Source: CAYQJL01 sp964573295
GTDB taxonomy: Bacteria; Eisenbacteria; RBG-16-71-46; CAIMUX01; WJJG01
DNA: 64,000 bases
NCBI GenBank assembly: GCA_964573295.1
Contig: CAZNJE010000002.1
Span: 62,001-126,000 of the forward strand
Reading direction: 5' to 3'
The notes under the pieces are model-generated. The model did not search any database. It was not told where the DNA came from and saw nothing but the letters and a program-made list of their open reading frames with translations. A program made the translations under genes and the position numbers. This document shows, in pieces, positions 34,228 through 43,859 of this stretch (positions within the stretch are counted from its first letter, which is position 1; each line of letters opens with the position of its first letter).

Positions 34228-36321
34228 CTAGAAGATGAGCACCCTTTGTCGACGGGTGTCATCTTCGCCCACGAGACGATAGAAGTACACCCCTGGTGTC
34301 ACCTTCCGGCCGAGCTCGTCGCGGCCGTCCCAGGAAAGCCGGTGGGCACCGGCGGCTTGCCATCCGCCGGCCAGACGCCGCACCTGCCGCCCGCCGAGGT
34401 CCAGCACCACCGCCTCCAGACGCTGGGCGCTGGGCAGCTCGAAGGCGAGTTCGCTGAAGCCGCGCGTGGGATTCGGCTGAGGCGCCTCCAGCACGATGCG
34501 CATCGGCGAAGATGGCCCCGCCCCCGCGTCCGTTCCGTCGAGCCCGGCGTACCCGTTGGCCACGGTCACGACCATCGAGTCGGACGCCGCATTGCCGGCC
34601 ACATCGAAAGCGGTCACCTGCACCACATACTCGCCGTCTGGAATCACTCGGGTGTCCCAGCACTCCAGGAAGTCTTCCTCTTCGTAGACCAGATCGCCAT
34701 TCGTGTTGGTGAGGATGTAGTAGAACTCGCGCGCACCGTAGTCGCCCTCGGTGAAGCAGGTGCCGTCCTGCTTGTAGAACAGGTCGACCAAGAAGGGATC
34801 GATCGGGCCGCCCGAGTAGGTGTCGAGCGCCATGTCGTAGTAGATCGCCAGCAGATCATCGATAACCGGGCTCCCGGGATCGCCCAGGGGATGGATCGTT
34901 AGACGCACCTCCTGCACCGTGCAGACCCAGTCGGTCAGGATCTGGTCGCCGATGTGCGCGATGATGTCCACCTGGCCGCTCAGGGCTCCGGGATCCTGAT
35001 AGTTGGAGGTCTCGTTGCGACAGAATGCCAGCAGATCCGAGCCGACCGCCGGCTCGAACTCGGGCGGCTGGGTCTCGGTCTGCTCCACGAAATCGAGGTG
35101 CGGGTTGTCGGGGCACAGCCAGTTGCCGTACCACTCCACGCCGGCGTCCCGGATGCGGGCGAAGTGGATGTGGGTGAAGCCGGCCACCGGCCAGTCCACC
35201 AGGGCGCCCAGATACTGCCCCTCCTCCACGTAGTCGCCCACCTGGACGGCAATGCTGTTTTGCTCGAGATGGGCGTAGAGGTAGCCCTCGCACTCGCCGG
35301 CACCGGCGGAGTCACCCACCGCCACCCGCCAGTGCCACTCACCGCTGGTCGTCAGGATCGCCTTCACCCAGCCGGCCTTGACCGCGTAGATCGGCTGATC
35401 GGCCTCGCCCATGACGTCCACGCCCGGATGCATGTAGGGCGCGCCGCCGTAGTACTGGAATTCGCCATAGGTATTGCCGATCGGGTTCTGGCTGTTGGGC
35501 TCGGTGGGCCAGCGCAGGCCGTCGCGGGTCAGAGGGAGATCCGCCGCCTGCGGAATGCGTCGTTCGGCGGCATCGGCGACCGACAGCGCCGTGCCTTGCT
35601 CATCGAGTAGATACGTGCGCTCCCACTGCTGGTCGCGGTCGTAGCGCCGTTCGGTGAGACGGTAGACCTCCCCCTGCCCGGCCTTGCTCGATAAGCCCGC
35701 GCGGGCTAGCTCCCACAAACGCCAACCCTCGGCTGCGCGGTGCAACACGGCGATCCGCCCGTTCCCCAGCTCCACGCGCAGCAGCCGGTCGCTGCCGAGC
35801 AGCAGGGCGCTTCCGGCATCCGGCGACAACAGCATTTGCTGGGGAACGAAACCGATGGGCAGCGCAACTCGCTCGTCACCCCCGGGGTGTGCCACCAGCA
35901 GCACGCGAGCCGCGTCTTCGTGGGGTGTGGCAGCGGGCAGCACCACACACAGGCGCCCATCGTTGGTAGGGGCGTAGGGCCGGCCGTTGGGGCCGGTCAC
36001 AGACTCACCGGTGGAGAGGTTGTAGCAACGGACCCCACGGCCCGATCGGACCGCCAAGAACGACTGTGCGGGGCTGAAAACCGGGTCGGATAGGCGCATC
36101 AGCTCATCGGTCCACAGCGTCCGACCGCTCGCATCACATCGCTCGATCCGGCTGGGAAGCGTGCGGGTATCGGCCGTATCGATCCGAAGCGTCCCCCCGC
36201 CCGCCAGCTCGTACACGCTCGGCCCCGTCTCGAAGGCAAAGGCCCGCTCTGCCGAAACCGAACAGAGCATGCAAAGCGTGCAGAGCGCGCCCAACAACAC
36301 CCAGACCGTTGCGATTCTCAT
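34228..36321 (-). CDS. Secreted M23-family metallopeptidase with FlgD-like C-terminal domain
   Basis: A 697-residue exported protein. After a signal peptide (VWVLLGALCTLCMLCSVSA) come about 240 residues of beta-propeller-like sequence. The LytM/M23 domain spans about 285-410: zinc ligands His298 and Asp302 (MHPGVDV), and HIH in GFTHIHFARI, with LYAHLEQN between. A beta-sandwich region follows, and the end (EAVVLDLGGRQVRRL...LSWDGRDELGRK...GVYFYRL) is a FlgD-like sorting domain. M23 enzymes cleave peptide cross-links of peptidoglycan; with this tail the enzyme is probably secreted or surface-bound. Upstream is a -10-like element at 36387. Confidence 0.9.
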   Translation of the reverse strand: MRIATVWVLLGALCTLCMLCSVSAERAFAFETGPSVYELAGGGTLRIDTADTRTLPSRIERCDASGRTLWTDELMRLSDPVFSPAQSFLAVRSGRGVRCYNLSTGESVTGPNGRPYAPTNDGRLCVVLPAATPHEDAARVLLVAHPGGDERVALPIGFVPQQMLLSPDAGSALLLGSDRLLRVELGNGRIAVLHRAAEGWRLWELARAGLSSKAGQGEVYRLTERRYDRDQQWERTYLLDEQGTALSVADAAERRIPQAADLPLTRDGLRWPTEPNSQNPIGNTYGEFQYYGGAPYMHPGVDVMGEADQPIYAVKAGWVKAILTTSGEWHWRVAVGDSAGAGECEGYLYAHLEQNSIAVQVGDYVEEGQYLGALVDWPVAGFTHIHFARIRDAGVEWYGNWLCPDNPHLDFVEQTETQPPEFEPAVGSDLLAFCRNETSNYQDPGALSGQVDIIAHIGDQILTDWVCTVQEVRLTIHPLGDPGSPVIDDLLAIYYDMALDTYSGGPIDPFLVDLFYKQDGTCFTEGDYGAREFYYILTNTNGDLVYEEEDFLECWDTRVIPDGEYVVQVTAFDVAGNAASDSMVVTVANGYAGLDGTDAGAGPSSPMRIVLEAPQPNPTRGFSELAFELPSAQRLEAVVLDLGGRQVRRLAGGWQAAGAHRLSWDGRDELGRKVTPGVYFYRLVGEDDTRRQRVLIF

Positions 36322-36386
36322 CGGTCACCCCCCCTGTGGTGATGGCATCCTCGCCGGTGGGCATCTCGGACCGCCCACGTCTTGAC

Positions 36387-36392
36387 ATTATA
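36387..36392 (-). promoter_or_regulatory. Probable -10 element of the M23 peptidase gene
   Basis: A perfect TATAAT on the minus strand, 66 bp upstream of the start codon. No consensus -35 is visible at the right distance. The subtilisin gene has the same arrangement. Confidence 0.45.
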
Positions 36393-36446
36393 GCGAAGAT
36401 GACCCTCTCCATGGGGCTCGATGCCAAGCCAGGAGACCACAGGAGC

Positions 36447-37316
36447 TCATCTGAGCCGGTCGCGCACCAGCTCCTCGATCACCGCGTGCGCCAGTGCGTA
36501 GCCGAAGATGCCGGGGATCGTGATCTGGCTGGGCAGCCGGTTGCGAATCCGGCCCTGAGTGTTCTGCGGCTCGCTGGGATCGGGCGGCAGGACGGGGCCG
36601 CCCTCTTCGAGGGAATACACGCACTGGATCGGTCCGGCCACGCCGCGGCGGCGCAGGCGACGGCGAATCTGGCGGGCCAGTGGACAGCCGCTCGTCTCAC
36701 TCAGCTCGCCCACGCGAATGCGAGTGGGATCCCGGCGGACCGAGGCCCCCATGCTGCTGACGACGGGCAAGCCGGTTCGGATGCAATGCTCCAGGAGCGC
36801 AACCTTGGGATTGAGGCTGTCGATCGCATCGGCCACGATGGTGGGCCTCGGTGCGAACAGCGTCTCGGCCTGATCCAGGTGGAAAAACGCCAGCGAGGTC
36901 CGCGTCGTCGTATCGGGGCAGGTTCGGGCCAGCTGTTCGCACAAGAACTCCGCCTTCAGGCGCCCCACATCTTCGGGTCCGGCCCCCGGAAAGCGGTTCA
37001 GCGACGAAGGGGTCAGCCGGTCGTGATCCGCCAGCACAAGGTGGCCCACCCCGGTGCGCGCGAGAGCGATCGCGGCATGACTGCCCACCCCGCCGAGTCC
37101 CAGAACGGTGACACACGCCTCGCGCAAGCGGGCGAACCCGTCCTCGCCGTAGAGGTCGATGACCCTCGTGAACCGCCCCGGTGGGGTTCCTGGCTCAACC
37201 GCACGCGGAGCACTTCCCGGGTCCCGCCCAGGCGCCGGCTCGGGTGAAGATCCGAGCCCGTTCCCGGGCTCACACCCATCCCTCCTATCCTTCGATTCGA
37301 AAGAGTCGTTTGGCAT
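36447..37316 (-). CDS. tcdA: ThiF/MoeB-family protein, tRNA threonylcarbamoyladenosine dehydratase (TcdA)-like
   Basis: A 289-residue E1-like protein. RFTRVIDLYGEDGFARL followed by VTVLGLGGVGSHAAIALART is the TcdA/YgdL signature with an ATP-binding GxGGVGS loop; DHDRLTPSSLNR and VADAIDSLNPKVALL follow. TcdA cyclises t6A to ct6A at position 37 of tRNAs. About 45 N-terminal residues before RFTRVIDLYG are Pro/Gly-rich and look unrelated to the family. The start at 37316 lies inside the end of the TatD gene (32-bp overlap), so translation is likely coupled; a downstream start cannot be excluded. Confidence 0.82.
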   Translation of the reverse strand: MPNDSFESKDRRDGCEPGNGLGSSPEPAPGRDPGSAPRAVEPGTPPGRFTRVIDLYGEDGFARLREACVTVLGLGGVGSHAAIALARTGVGHLVLADHDRLTPSSLNRFPGAGPEDVGRLKAEFLCEQLARTCPDTTTRTSLAFFHLDQAETLFAPRPTIVADAIDSLNPKVALLEHCIRTGLPVVSSMGASVRRDPTRIRVGELSETSGCPLARQIRRRLRRRGVAGPIQCVYSLEEGGPVLPPDPSEPQNTQGRIRNRLPSQITIPGIFGYALAHAVIEELVRDRLR

Positions 37317-38052
37317 TCTCGGTCGTCGCCGCGGCGACCTCCTCCACGGACATTCCCCGAATCTCGGCCAGCGCCTCGGCAATCGGCCGAACATGGCGCG
37401 GCTCGACCTGCTCCGGCGGCACCTCTTGCAGGCCGATCGAGGGAGCGTCGGTTTCGAGTAACAGCCGGCCGAGCGGAGCGCCGGCGGCGCCCCGGCGGGC
37501 CCGCTTCGCATGCCGGCGCGTGATCCCTCCGCCGTAGGACAAATGCAAGCCCAGCGCAAGAAAGCGCTCGGCTAGCTGGGGCCCCCGCGTGAACGCATGG
37601 ACGAGCCCCGAAAGCTTGGGCGCATACGCGGCCAGGACGGCAAGCATCTCCTCGAAGGCACCGCGGCAGTGGAGGGCGACGGGCAGGTCCAGTTGCACGG
37701 CCAGGTCGAGTTGCGCCTCGAGCGCGCACAGTTGCACCTCGCGGCCGGGCGAAGGCACCTTGAAGTCGAGACCGATCTCCCCCACCCCCACCCCCACTAC
37801 CTCTGGCCCAGAGAGAACCTCCTGGAGACGATTCAGATCAAGCGGCTGATCAGCGACCCAGGGATGAAGCCCGTACATAGCGTGAACGCCCGGCCGGCGC
37901 GCCAGGTCGGCCACCGCCGGCCAGGACGTCAGGTCATAGGCCGGCACGATGATCCGCCGGACGCCCGCGGCCCGAGCGCGCTCGAGCACCGCGTCAGGAT
38001 CCCGCGACAGCGGCTCCATGAACAGATGGCAATGGATATCGACCAATTCCAT
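37285..38052 (-). CDS. TatD-family metal-dependent hydrolase
   Basis: A 255-residue TIM-barrel deoxyribonuclease/hydrolase. Metal-binding motifs are IHCHLF at the start, GEIGLDF, LPVALHCRGAF, VHAFTRG and LLLETDAPSI near the end, all in the usual order. The start at 38052 puts MELVDIHCH directly at the N-terminus as in other TatD proteins; the upstream TTG at 38121 would add residues without family support. It overlaps the tcdA-like gene by 32 bp. TatD enzymes act in DNA repair or tRNA quality control; the physiological role here is not known. Confidence 0.88.
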   Translation of the reverse strand: MELVDIHCHLFMEPLSRDPDAVLERARAAGVRRIIVPAYDLTSWPAVADLARRPGVHAMYGLHPWVADQPLDLNRLQEVLSGPEVVGVGVGEIGLDFKVPSPGREVQLCALEAQLDLAVQLDLPVALHCRGAFEEMLAVLAAYAPKLSGLVHAFTRGPQLAERFLALGLHLSYGGGITRRHAKRARRGAAGAPLGRLLLETDAPSIGLQEVPPEQVEPRHVRPIAEALAEIRGMSVEEVAAATTENAKRLFRIEG

Positions 38053-38143
38053 GGGCAGATGATGCACCTGCCCACCGGCGGGATGCAATAAGGGAGAGCC
38101 AGAGCCCACCGGCTCCGGCAATGAGAGCGCCGACGTGGTCAGC

Positions 38144-39760
38144 TCATCGGAGCAGAACCAGCCGTCCTCGTCCGGCCGGCTTGTCGCTGACGGTCAACTG
38201 GATGAGATACACCCCATTGGCCAGCATGGCGCCGTCATCGCGAACGCCTGGCCAGTGGATCTCATGCACGCCCGGCGCCACCGAACCGCTGAATACCAAA
38301 GCCACCCGGCGACCCACCAGGTCGAAGGCAGCCACATGCATCGGTGTCCTCTCATGGGCGCGGTTTGTCAGCTGGATCACCGCTATGCCTCGGCATGGGG
38401 ACACGACCCGAAGCTCGGCCAGCTCATCGGAGACCCAGGAGTCGTCCAGGGCTTGGAACTCACAGCCCACCGGCAACGCTCCAATGAGGCCGCATTCGGG
38501 GTTGGGAGGTGAGTGGGGTGCGCACGGGGATCCGTCGTGGAGCTTCACATTGTCGTTGCCCATGTCGCAGAAGAGAGGATTCTCGCAGATATTGCCATCC
38601 ACCCCAAACTGATCCGCGATCTCATCAATCCAATCGCCCTCGAGGTTCCCGTAAATGTTGGTGCAGTCGAGGTCAAGTTCGCTGTCCGGATCGACCCGTA
38701 CCGCCTCACCATCGGGCGAGAAGGCGATGATGCAATGGCTAACGGTGAGCGTGGCAGAATCGCAGACATAGATCCCGGCCGCCTCCTCGGTGGCGGCGTT
38801 CTGAACGAAGGTGCAGTTCTCCACCAACCCGGAGGCGTTTCCGAAATGGATGGCTCCTGACCACTGGGCCACATTCCCCAGGAACACACAGTCACGAAAC
38901 AGCACGTCGCCCGCATTGCACACAGCCGCACCGCCCACAACATTGGCCGTATTCCGGACGAACGTTGAACCATACACCCGGCAGTTTCTGGAGATGATGG
39001 CACCGCCCCATTCCCCCGCGTTCCCCTCGAAATGGCAGTCGGTGATGGTGAGGTCCGTTCCAATCTCTCCGATCGCACCGGCCCCCGTCGAGCCGATCGC
39101 CTCATTGTTCAAGAACGTGCAGCGGAGAATCCGTGCCGTGTCGCCGTAGCAGAAGATTGCCCCGGCTACTTGGGCGCGATTGCCAATGAACTCGCAGTCT
39201 TCGATTCTGATGGAAGACAAGTCGAATCGAATGGCTCCGCCCATCGACGCAATCGACTCATTCATCGTGAAGGTGCAATGCGATAGGTAGGGGGCACCGT
39301 TTGCACAGATTAAGCCCCCCCCCACATAGTGCGCACGGTTCTTCTGGATCACACAGTTCTCAATCGTCGGGGATGACCCAGCGATGTAGATGCCACCGCC
39401 TTCTCCCTCTGTGTATCCGTTTTGCACAGTCACTCCACGAAGCACCAGGCCCGATGTTTCACCATGATTGATACTGAAGCCGCGGGCCAAGCCCTCTGCG
39501 TCTATGACGCAGTCGTCAGGGTTCTCACAAATGGATGAGAGGAGCACGTTGCGGCCGTTCGTCGATATCCCCCTGTTCCCCACTCCGGTATAGTGGCCGT
39601 CTTCCAGCAAGATCGTGTCGCCGTCGGCCACCGAGTTGAAGGCGGACTGAATGTCGGGGAAGCTGCCCGTACCCTGGGGATTGAGCACATAGGTGCTCGC
39701 CGCAGCGGACGCGCTGAAGACCCAAAGCCATGCAGCCCAGACGATCACGCTCCTGGTCAC
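38144..39760 (-). CDS. Secreted right-handed beta-helix protein with FlgD-like C-terminal domain
   Basis: A 538-residue exported protein. GTG start at 39760 with GAGGAGG six bases upstream; a signal peptide (VIVWAAWLWVFSASAAAS) follows. Residues 30-400 are a parallel beta-helix: FPDIQSAFNSVADGDTILL opens it, then turns such as PTIENCVIQKNRAHYVGGGL, SHCTFTMNES and RILRCTFLNNEA repeat with about 22-residue spacing, several with the Cys-x-Ile/Phe pattern. The end (MHVAAFDLVGRRVALVFSG...HEIHWPGV...GVYLIQLTV) is FlgD-like. Such helices act as polysaccharide lyases or adhesins; no catalytic residues were recognised. GC content is lower than in neighbouring genes. Confidence 0.85.
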   Translation of the reverse strand: MTRSVIVWAAWLWVFSASAAASTYVLNPQGTGSFPDIQSAFNSVADGDTILLEDGHYTGVGNRGISTNGRNVLLSSICENPDDCVIDAEGLARGFSINHGETSGLVLRGVTVQNGYTEGEGGGIYIAGSSPTIENCVIQKNRAHYVGGGLICANGAPYLSHCTFTMNESIASMGGAIRFDLSSIRIEDCEFIGNRAQVAGAIFCYGDTARILRCTFLNNEAIGSTGAGAIGEIGTDLTITDCHFEGNAGEWGGAIISRNCRVYGSTFVRNTANVVGGAAVCNAGDVLFRDCVFLGNVAQWSGAIHFGNASGLVENCTFVQNAATEEAAGIYVCDSATLTVSHCIIAFSPDGEAVRVDPDSELDLDCTNIYGNLEGDWIDEIADQFGVDGNICENPLFCDMGNDNVKLHDGSPCAPHSPPNPECGLIGALPVGCEFQALDDSWVSDELAELRVVSPCRGIAVIQLTNRAHERTPMHVAAFDLVGRRVALVFSGSVAPGVHEIHWPGVRDDGAMLANGVYLIQLTVSDKPAGRGRLVLLR

Positions 39761-39806
39761 TTTCGCCTCCTCGAATGGAGCGCTTGACAAGACACCCTTC
39801 CTTAAT

Positions 39807-39835
39807 ATTCTGATCATTAGTGGATGTGATGTCAA
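39807..39835 (-). promoter_or_regulatory. Sigma-70-like promoter of the beta-helix gene
   Basis: On the minus strand a perfect TTGACA (39830-39835) is separated by 17 bp from CAGAAT (39807-39812). The -35 is consensus and the -10 matches four of six. It lies about 47 bp upstream of the GTG start. Confidence 0.65.
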
Positions 39836-40017
39836 GAACGTAACGACCATCGGGCATTGAGCCGCTGTGCGGCGCCATTTGACCTGTTTGCGCCAGCGCC
39901 GGAGGAGAAGACCCCTTCCATCTTGCCAACATCCGCATGCCTATTTGCGTCGATGTCCTCGAGAAATCTCTCTTAATGGGTTTTTCCTGCCAACTGCAAT
40001 GCGACAAGGAGGTTGAC

Positions 40018-41790
40018 ATGTGTTGCCCCTCGAGGAGAAAGGCTGCGCTGTTGCTCGTTTCTTGTGCCATAGCCTTGGGTCTCGTGTTCCAAGTCACCGA
40101 GAGTGCTGCCGATTGGCCGATGTTCCGGAGGAATCGGGAACATGCAGGGCAGACGCAGCATGATGGAGCGGAGAACGGTTACTCGGCCTGGGAGTACACA
40201 ATTCATAGGCCTCCTGGGTGGCCCCAAAGCGAACCACTCATCTGGGCCTCCCCCGTAGTCGCCGACACACTTGTTTATGCAGCAACACGACACGGCTTCA
40301 TCTACTGCTTTGGCATTCAAGGCGGAGACTCGCTGTGGGCCGTTCAAGTCTCCGACGCCATTGCCTGCACTCCGGCCGTTTCCGACGGACGTCTATATGT
40401 AATGGGAGGGAGAGGTGACCGGCGCATGCATTGCATCGACGCGTCGGACGGGGATAGCATTTGGGCAAGTATGGAGCTGAGCCCAAGTCAGAACGACTGG
40501 AACACTGACGATGTCACAGCGGGAAGACAGTGGGTCGACTCCTCGCCTGTGGTCGTCGGCGATTCAGCTGTCTATGTTGGCGCAAGGAACGGCACCCTCT
40601 ATCGGTTTGACGCTGCAGATGGCGACACTATCTGGACGGTGCGCCTCGGAAAAGCCATTTGGTCTTCCCCAGCATACTTAGATGACAAAGTTTACGTGGG
40701 GACCTACGGCATCCACGACAGCCTGGCGTACAGCAGAAGTGGGGTGTATTGCGTTGACGAGGATGATGGCCGCATTCTCTGGAAGTACTCCTATGATGAC
40801 GGCAACTGCTGTGGAACCATGGGCTCCCCTGTAATTGACGGGGTCTATGTCTATGTCGGCGTGAATCGTCATACCGGCACATCGAACGTCGGTGGGGCGG
40901 TAGTAGAACTCGATACTATGGATATTGTCTACCGAACAGCACCCCCAAACATATACCTCTACCCACGTTGGATTGTCGACATCGAGTGTGATGTGCGAGG
41001 CACTCCAGTCCTCATGGACGGGCGCATCGCTGATGAAAGGTGGCTCTATGTTAGTTCCGGAAGAGGCCTCTACGCGATTGCCACAGAGACAGATTCAATT
41101 CCCAGGTACAGACTGGGAACAAGCAGTGCCATAGGTGTTAGGCCCGGGGGGACTCAGATGGAGTACTGGTCCTCACCTGCTTCATCTGCCCGCAACACAA
41201 TCGCTGAGCGCGAAACGCTTTTCTTCGCTGGTTCAGGCGGGCAGGGGGGCGGATTCGCAATCTATGGTCTAGGAACTGATCTTGCGACACTGTGGAGAAG
41301 CGACTCCATAGGGACTTCATCCTGTAGGGGATCCTGGTCCTCACCAGCTGTTGTCAGCGGAAGGGTGATTACTTGTGACAACAATGGCACCGTGTATTGC
41401 TATGTTGATGACCCAAATGGAGGTGGACGTCTAATCTCCCCTGCCCCATCACTTCGTAGGGAGACGCAGAGGACGCCGATTATGGGGGCCGTTGCTGGGC
41501 AGTCAGGAATTGCGACGCAGCCGAGAGCTCTGCCAAACCCATTCTCGGACTGTACCATTATTCACTTCAGCATCCCCGGGGCTGAGGCGAGAACCGTGGA
41601 GCTGGCAATCTACGACGTGCTTGGACGGAAGCTGCGCTCCCTGATTAGCGGTGAAATGATGACTGGTCCTCATGCTGTGACTTGGGATGGACGGACAGTG
41701 AATGGGACAAAGGTGGTTCAAGGCGTCTACTACTATGTTCTGCGAGTAGGAGACAGGGAGACTCCGCATCAGATGCTAGTTGTTCGATAG
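40018..41790 (+). CDS. Secreted PQQ-like beta-propeller protein with FlgD-like C-terminal domain
   Basis: A 590-residue exported protein. The start at 40018 has AAGGAGG six bases upstream and leads into a signal peptide (AALLLVSCAIALGLVFQV). ADWPMFRRNREHAGQT is the classic opening of PQQ/BamB-like propellers, and blades repeat as WASPVVADTLVYAATRHGFI, DSSPVVVGDSAVYVGARNGT, WSSPAYLDDKVYVGTYG and WSSPAVVSGRVITCDNNGT. The C-terminus (VELAIYDVLGRKLRSLI...VTWDGRTVNGTKVVQGVYYYV) is FlgD-like. It is divergent from the beta-helix gene across 257 bp of AT-richer DNA, and both have unusually low GC, so the pair may have been acquired together. No enzymatic role is evident. Confidence 0.88.
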   Translation: MCCPSRRKAALLLVSCAIALGLVFQVTESAADWPMFRRNREHAGQTQHDGAENGYSAWEYTIHRPPGWPQSEPLIWASPVVADTLVYAATRHGFIYCFGIQGGDSLWAVQVSDAIACTPAVSDGRLYVMGGRGDRRMHCIDASDGDSIWASMELSPSQNDWNTDDVTAGRQWVDSSPVVVGDSAVYVGARNGTLYRFDAADGDTIWTVRLGKAIWSSPAYLDDKVYVGTYGIHDSLAYSRSGVYCVDEDDGRILWKYSYDDGNCCGTMGSPVIDGVYVYVGVNRHTGTSNVGGAVVELDTMDIVYRTAPPNIYLYPRWIVDIECDVRGTPVLMDGRIADERWLYVSSGRGLYAIATETDSIPRYRLGTSSAIGVRPGGTQMEYWSSPASSARNTIAERETLFFAGSGGQGGGFAIYGLGTDLATLWRSDSIGTSSCRGSWSSPAVVSGRVITCDNNGTVYCYVDDPNGGGRLISPAPSLRRETQRTPIMGAVAGQSGIATQPRALPNPFSDCTIIHFSIPGAEARTVELAIYDVLGRKLRSLISGEMMTGPHAVTWDGRTVNGTKVVQGVYYYVLRVGDRETPHQMLVVR

Positions 41791-41848
41791 CCCGGTCGTC
41801 CCGGCGGACGATGGCCCGCCGGGACCGTTCCGTACAGACCGGTGTGTA

Positions 41849-43705
41849 CTACATGCGGTTCGGGCTCTTCCGCCCCAACTCCTCCAGCACCTTCCCGAGC
41901 TCGGTGACCGTGCGGCCAAAGGTCTCGAACGCGCTCTCGAGCGTCTTGCGATCGGTCAAGTCCACCCCCGCGCGCTGGATCAGCGCCAGCGGATCATCCG
42001 ATCCACCCGCCTTGAGCAAGCCCAGATACTGATCGCGCATCTGTTCGCTCTCGATCACCCGCTGCAGGAAGACCTGCGAGGCGCAGAAGCTGGTGGCGTA
42101 CTTGTAGACGTAGAAGTTGTAGTAGAAGTGCGGCACCCGCGACCACTCGAGCCCGATGCGCTCATCGGCCTTCAGGCCCGGGCCGAAGTACTGGGCATTC
42201 AGGTCATAGTAGGTCTTCGACATACTCTCGGGCGTGAGCGGTGTGCCGGCGGCGTCCATCTCGTGGATGATCTTCTCGTACTCGGCGAACATCGTCTGGC
42301 GGTAGACCGTGCCCTTGAAGCCATCGCACAGGTGATTGAGCAGGTAGGCGCGGAACCGCGGATCGGTCTGCTTCTCGAGCAAGTACTTGAGCAACAGCCC
42401 TTCGTTCAAGGTCGAGGCAATCTCGGCCAGGAAGATCGGATAGCGCGAGAACCGCGGCGATTGGGCCTGGTTCGCCAGGTAGGAGTGCATCGAGTGTCCC
42501 AGCTCGTGGACGAGCGTGAAGACGTTCGACAGCGTGCCCTGGTAATTGAGCAGGATGTAGGGCAGTGAGTCGTAGCACCCGCTCGAGTACGCGCCGGAGC
42601 GCTTCCCCCGGTTCTCGTAGACATCGATCCAGCCATCGGTGAAGGCCGTCTTGAGGACATCGACGTACGCCTTGCCCAGCGGCTCGCACGCCTCGAGCAC
42701 CCACTGCTGGGCCTCTTCGTAGCTCACCTTGACCTCGTACTCAGGGACCAGCGGCACATACACGTCGTACATGTCCAGATCCTCGATGCCGAGCTGACGC
42801 TTGCGCAGGTCCAGGTAGCCGTAGTAGTGCTCCAGCGCCGCGTGCGTGGCCGAGATCAAGCTCTCGTAGAGATCCTTCGGCACGTTGTCTTCATGCAGCG
42901 AGGCCTCCAGCGCCGACGGATAATGCCGCGCCTTGGCCATGAAGTTCTGCAGCTTCACCTGCGAGGACAGCGTGCTGGCCAGCGTGTTGCGTACGCCGCC
43001 GTAGGTGTCGGCCAGGGCTTCGAAGGCATCCTTGCGGACGCGGCGATCCTTGTTGAGCATGAAGAGGATGTAGCGGCCCTTCGACAGCTCGACCAGGTTC
43101 CCATTCTCGTCCTTGAGCTCGGGGAAGGTCAGATCCGCGTCCGTCAAGAACTGGAACGCCTTGCCCGGAGCGGCGAAAACCTCGGCGGCCTGCGAAAGCA
43201 GGATCTCTTCCTTATCCGACAGCGTGTGCGGCTTGCGGCGCAGCAGGCGGATCATCGCGTACCGGTCCTTCTTGAGGACCTCCGATTCGGTCCAGGCTTT
43301 GAGGTCCTCCTCGGAGTTCGCGAGAATCTCCGGCGTGGACCATGCGAGCCGGGCACCCGCCTCGGCCAGCTTCGCTTGCATGCGCGACATCCGGGCCTGG
43401 TTGCCGTTGTGCGCGGTATCCTCGTCCTGCTTCAGGTGAGCATAGACGTAGAGCTTATGAATCATGCGATCGAGCTCGATCTCCTCGTCCAGATAGCCGG
43501 CCACGGCCTCGGCCGAGTTGAGCTGGCCGCGCATCTTCTCGAGCGGCTCGACCATCGAATCGATCTTCTTGTAGTCGGCTTCCCAGGCCTCGTCGCTCTC
43601 GTAGAGCTGAGCAAGGTCCCACTGGAAACTCGGATCGAGGGACGAGCGCTCCGGCACGGCCCCCATCCCGCCGTCATTGCCTTCGGGGTGGAAAATGCTC
43701 TTCAT
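41849..43705 (-). CDS. pepF: Oligoendopeptidase F (M3 family)
   Basis: A 618-residue cytosolic zinc peptidase, normal for PepF (about 600). The zinc motif is HELGH at residues 400-404 in VFTLVHELGHSMHSYLAN, with the third ligand Glu in the following LAEIASTLNEGLLL. The N-terminal FQWDLAQLYESDEAWEADY and the downstream SAYSSGCYDSLPYILLNY-like segment (GAYSSG...) are also typical. It degrades short oligopeptides. The start at 43705 is supported by GGAG seven bases upstream. It is divergent from the ECF sigma operon, 154 bp apart. Confidence 0.95.
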   Translation of the reverse strand: MKSIFHPEGNDGGMGAVPERSSLDPSFQWDLAQLYESDEAWEADYKKIDSMVEPLEKMRGQLNSAEAVAGYLDEEIELDRMIHKLYVYAHLKQDEDTAHNGNQARMSRMQAKLAEAGARLAWSTPEILANSEEDLKAWTESEVLKKDRYAMIRLLRRKPHTLSDKEEILLSQAAEVFAAPGKAFQFLTDADLTFPELKDENGNLVELSKGRYILFMLNKDRRVRKDAFEALADTYGGVRNTLASTLSSQVKLQNFMAKARHYPSALEASLHEDNVPKDLYESLISATHAALEHYYGYLDLRKRQLGIEDLDMYDVYVPLVPEYEVKVSYEEAQQWVLEACEPLGKAYVDVLKTAFTDGWIDVYENRGKRSGAYSSGCYDSLPYILLNYQGTLSNVFTLVHELGHSMHSYLANQAQSPRFSRYPIFLAEIASTLNEGLLLKYLLEKQTDPRFRAYLLNHLCDGFKGTVYRQTMFAEYEKIIHEMDAAGTPLTPESMSKTYYDLNAQYFGPGLKADERIGLEWSRVPHFYYNFYVYKYATSFCASQVFLQRVIESEQMRDQYLGLLKAGGSDDPLALIQRAGVDLTDRKTLESAFETFGRTVTELGKVLEELGRKSPNRM

Positions 43706-43859
43706 CGTTTGACTCCAATCCGCTCTGGGCTGCGTAGGGTTTCCTGAACACACGAAGGTCTATGATTGCATCTTCGCGGCCGGATCGCAATTCTGCGCCA
43801 GGGGGGCGCCCGGGATTTTGCGCGATCCGGCTGAACACCCGGGCAGGATCACCCGTCTT

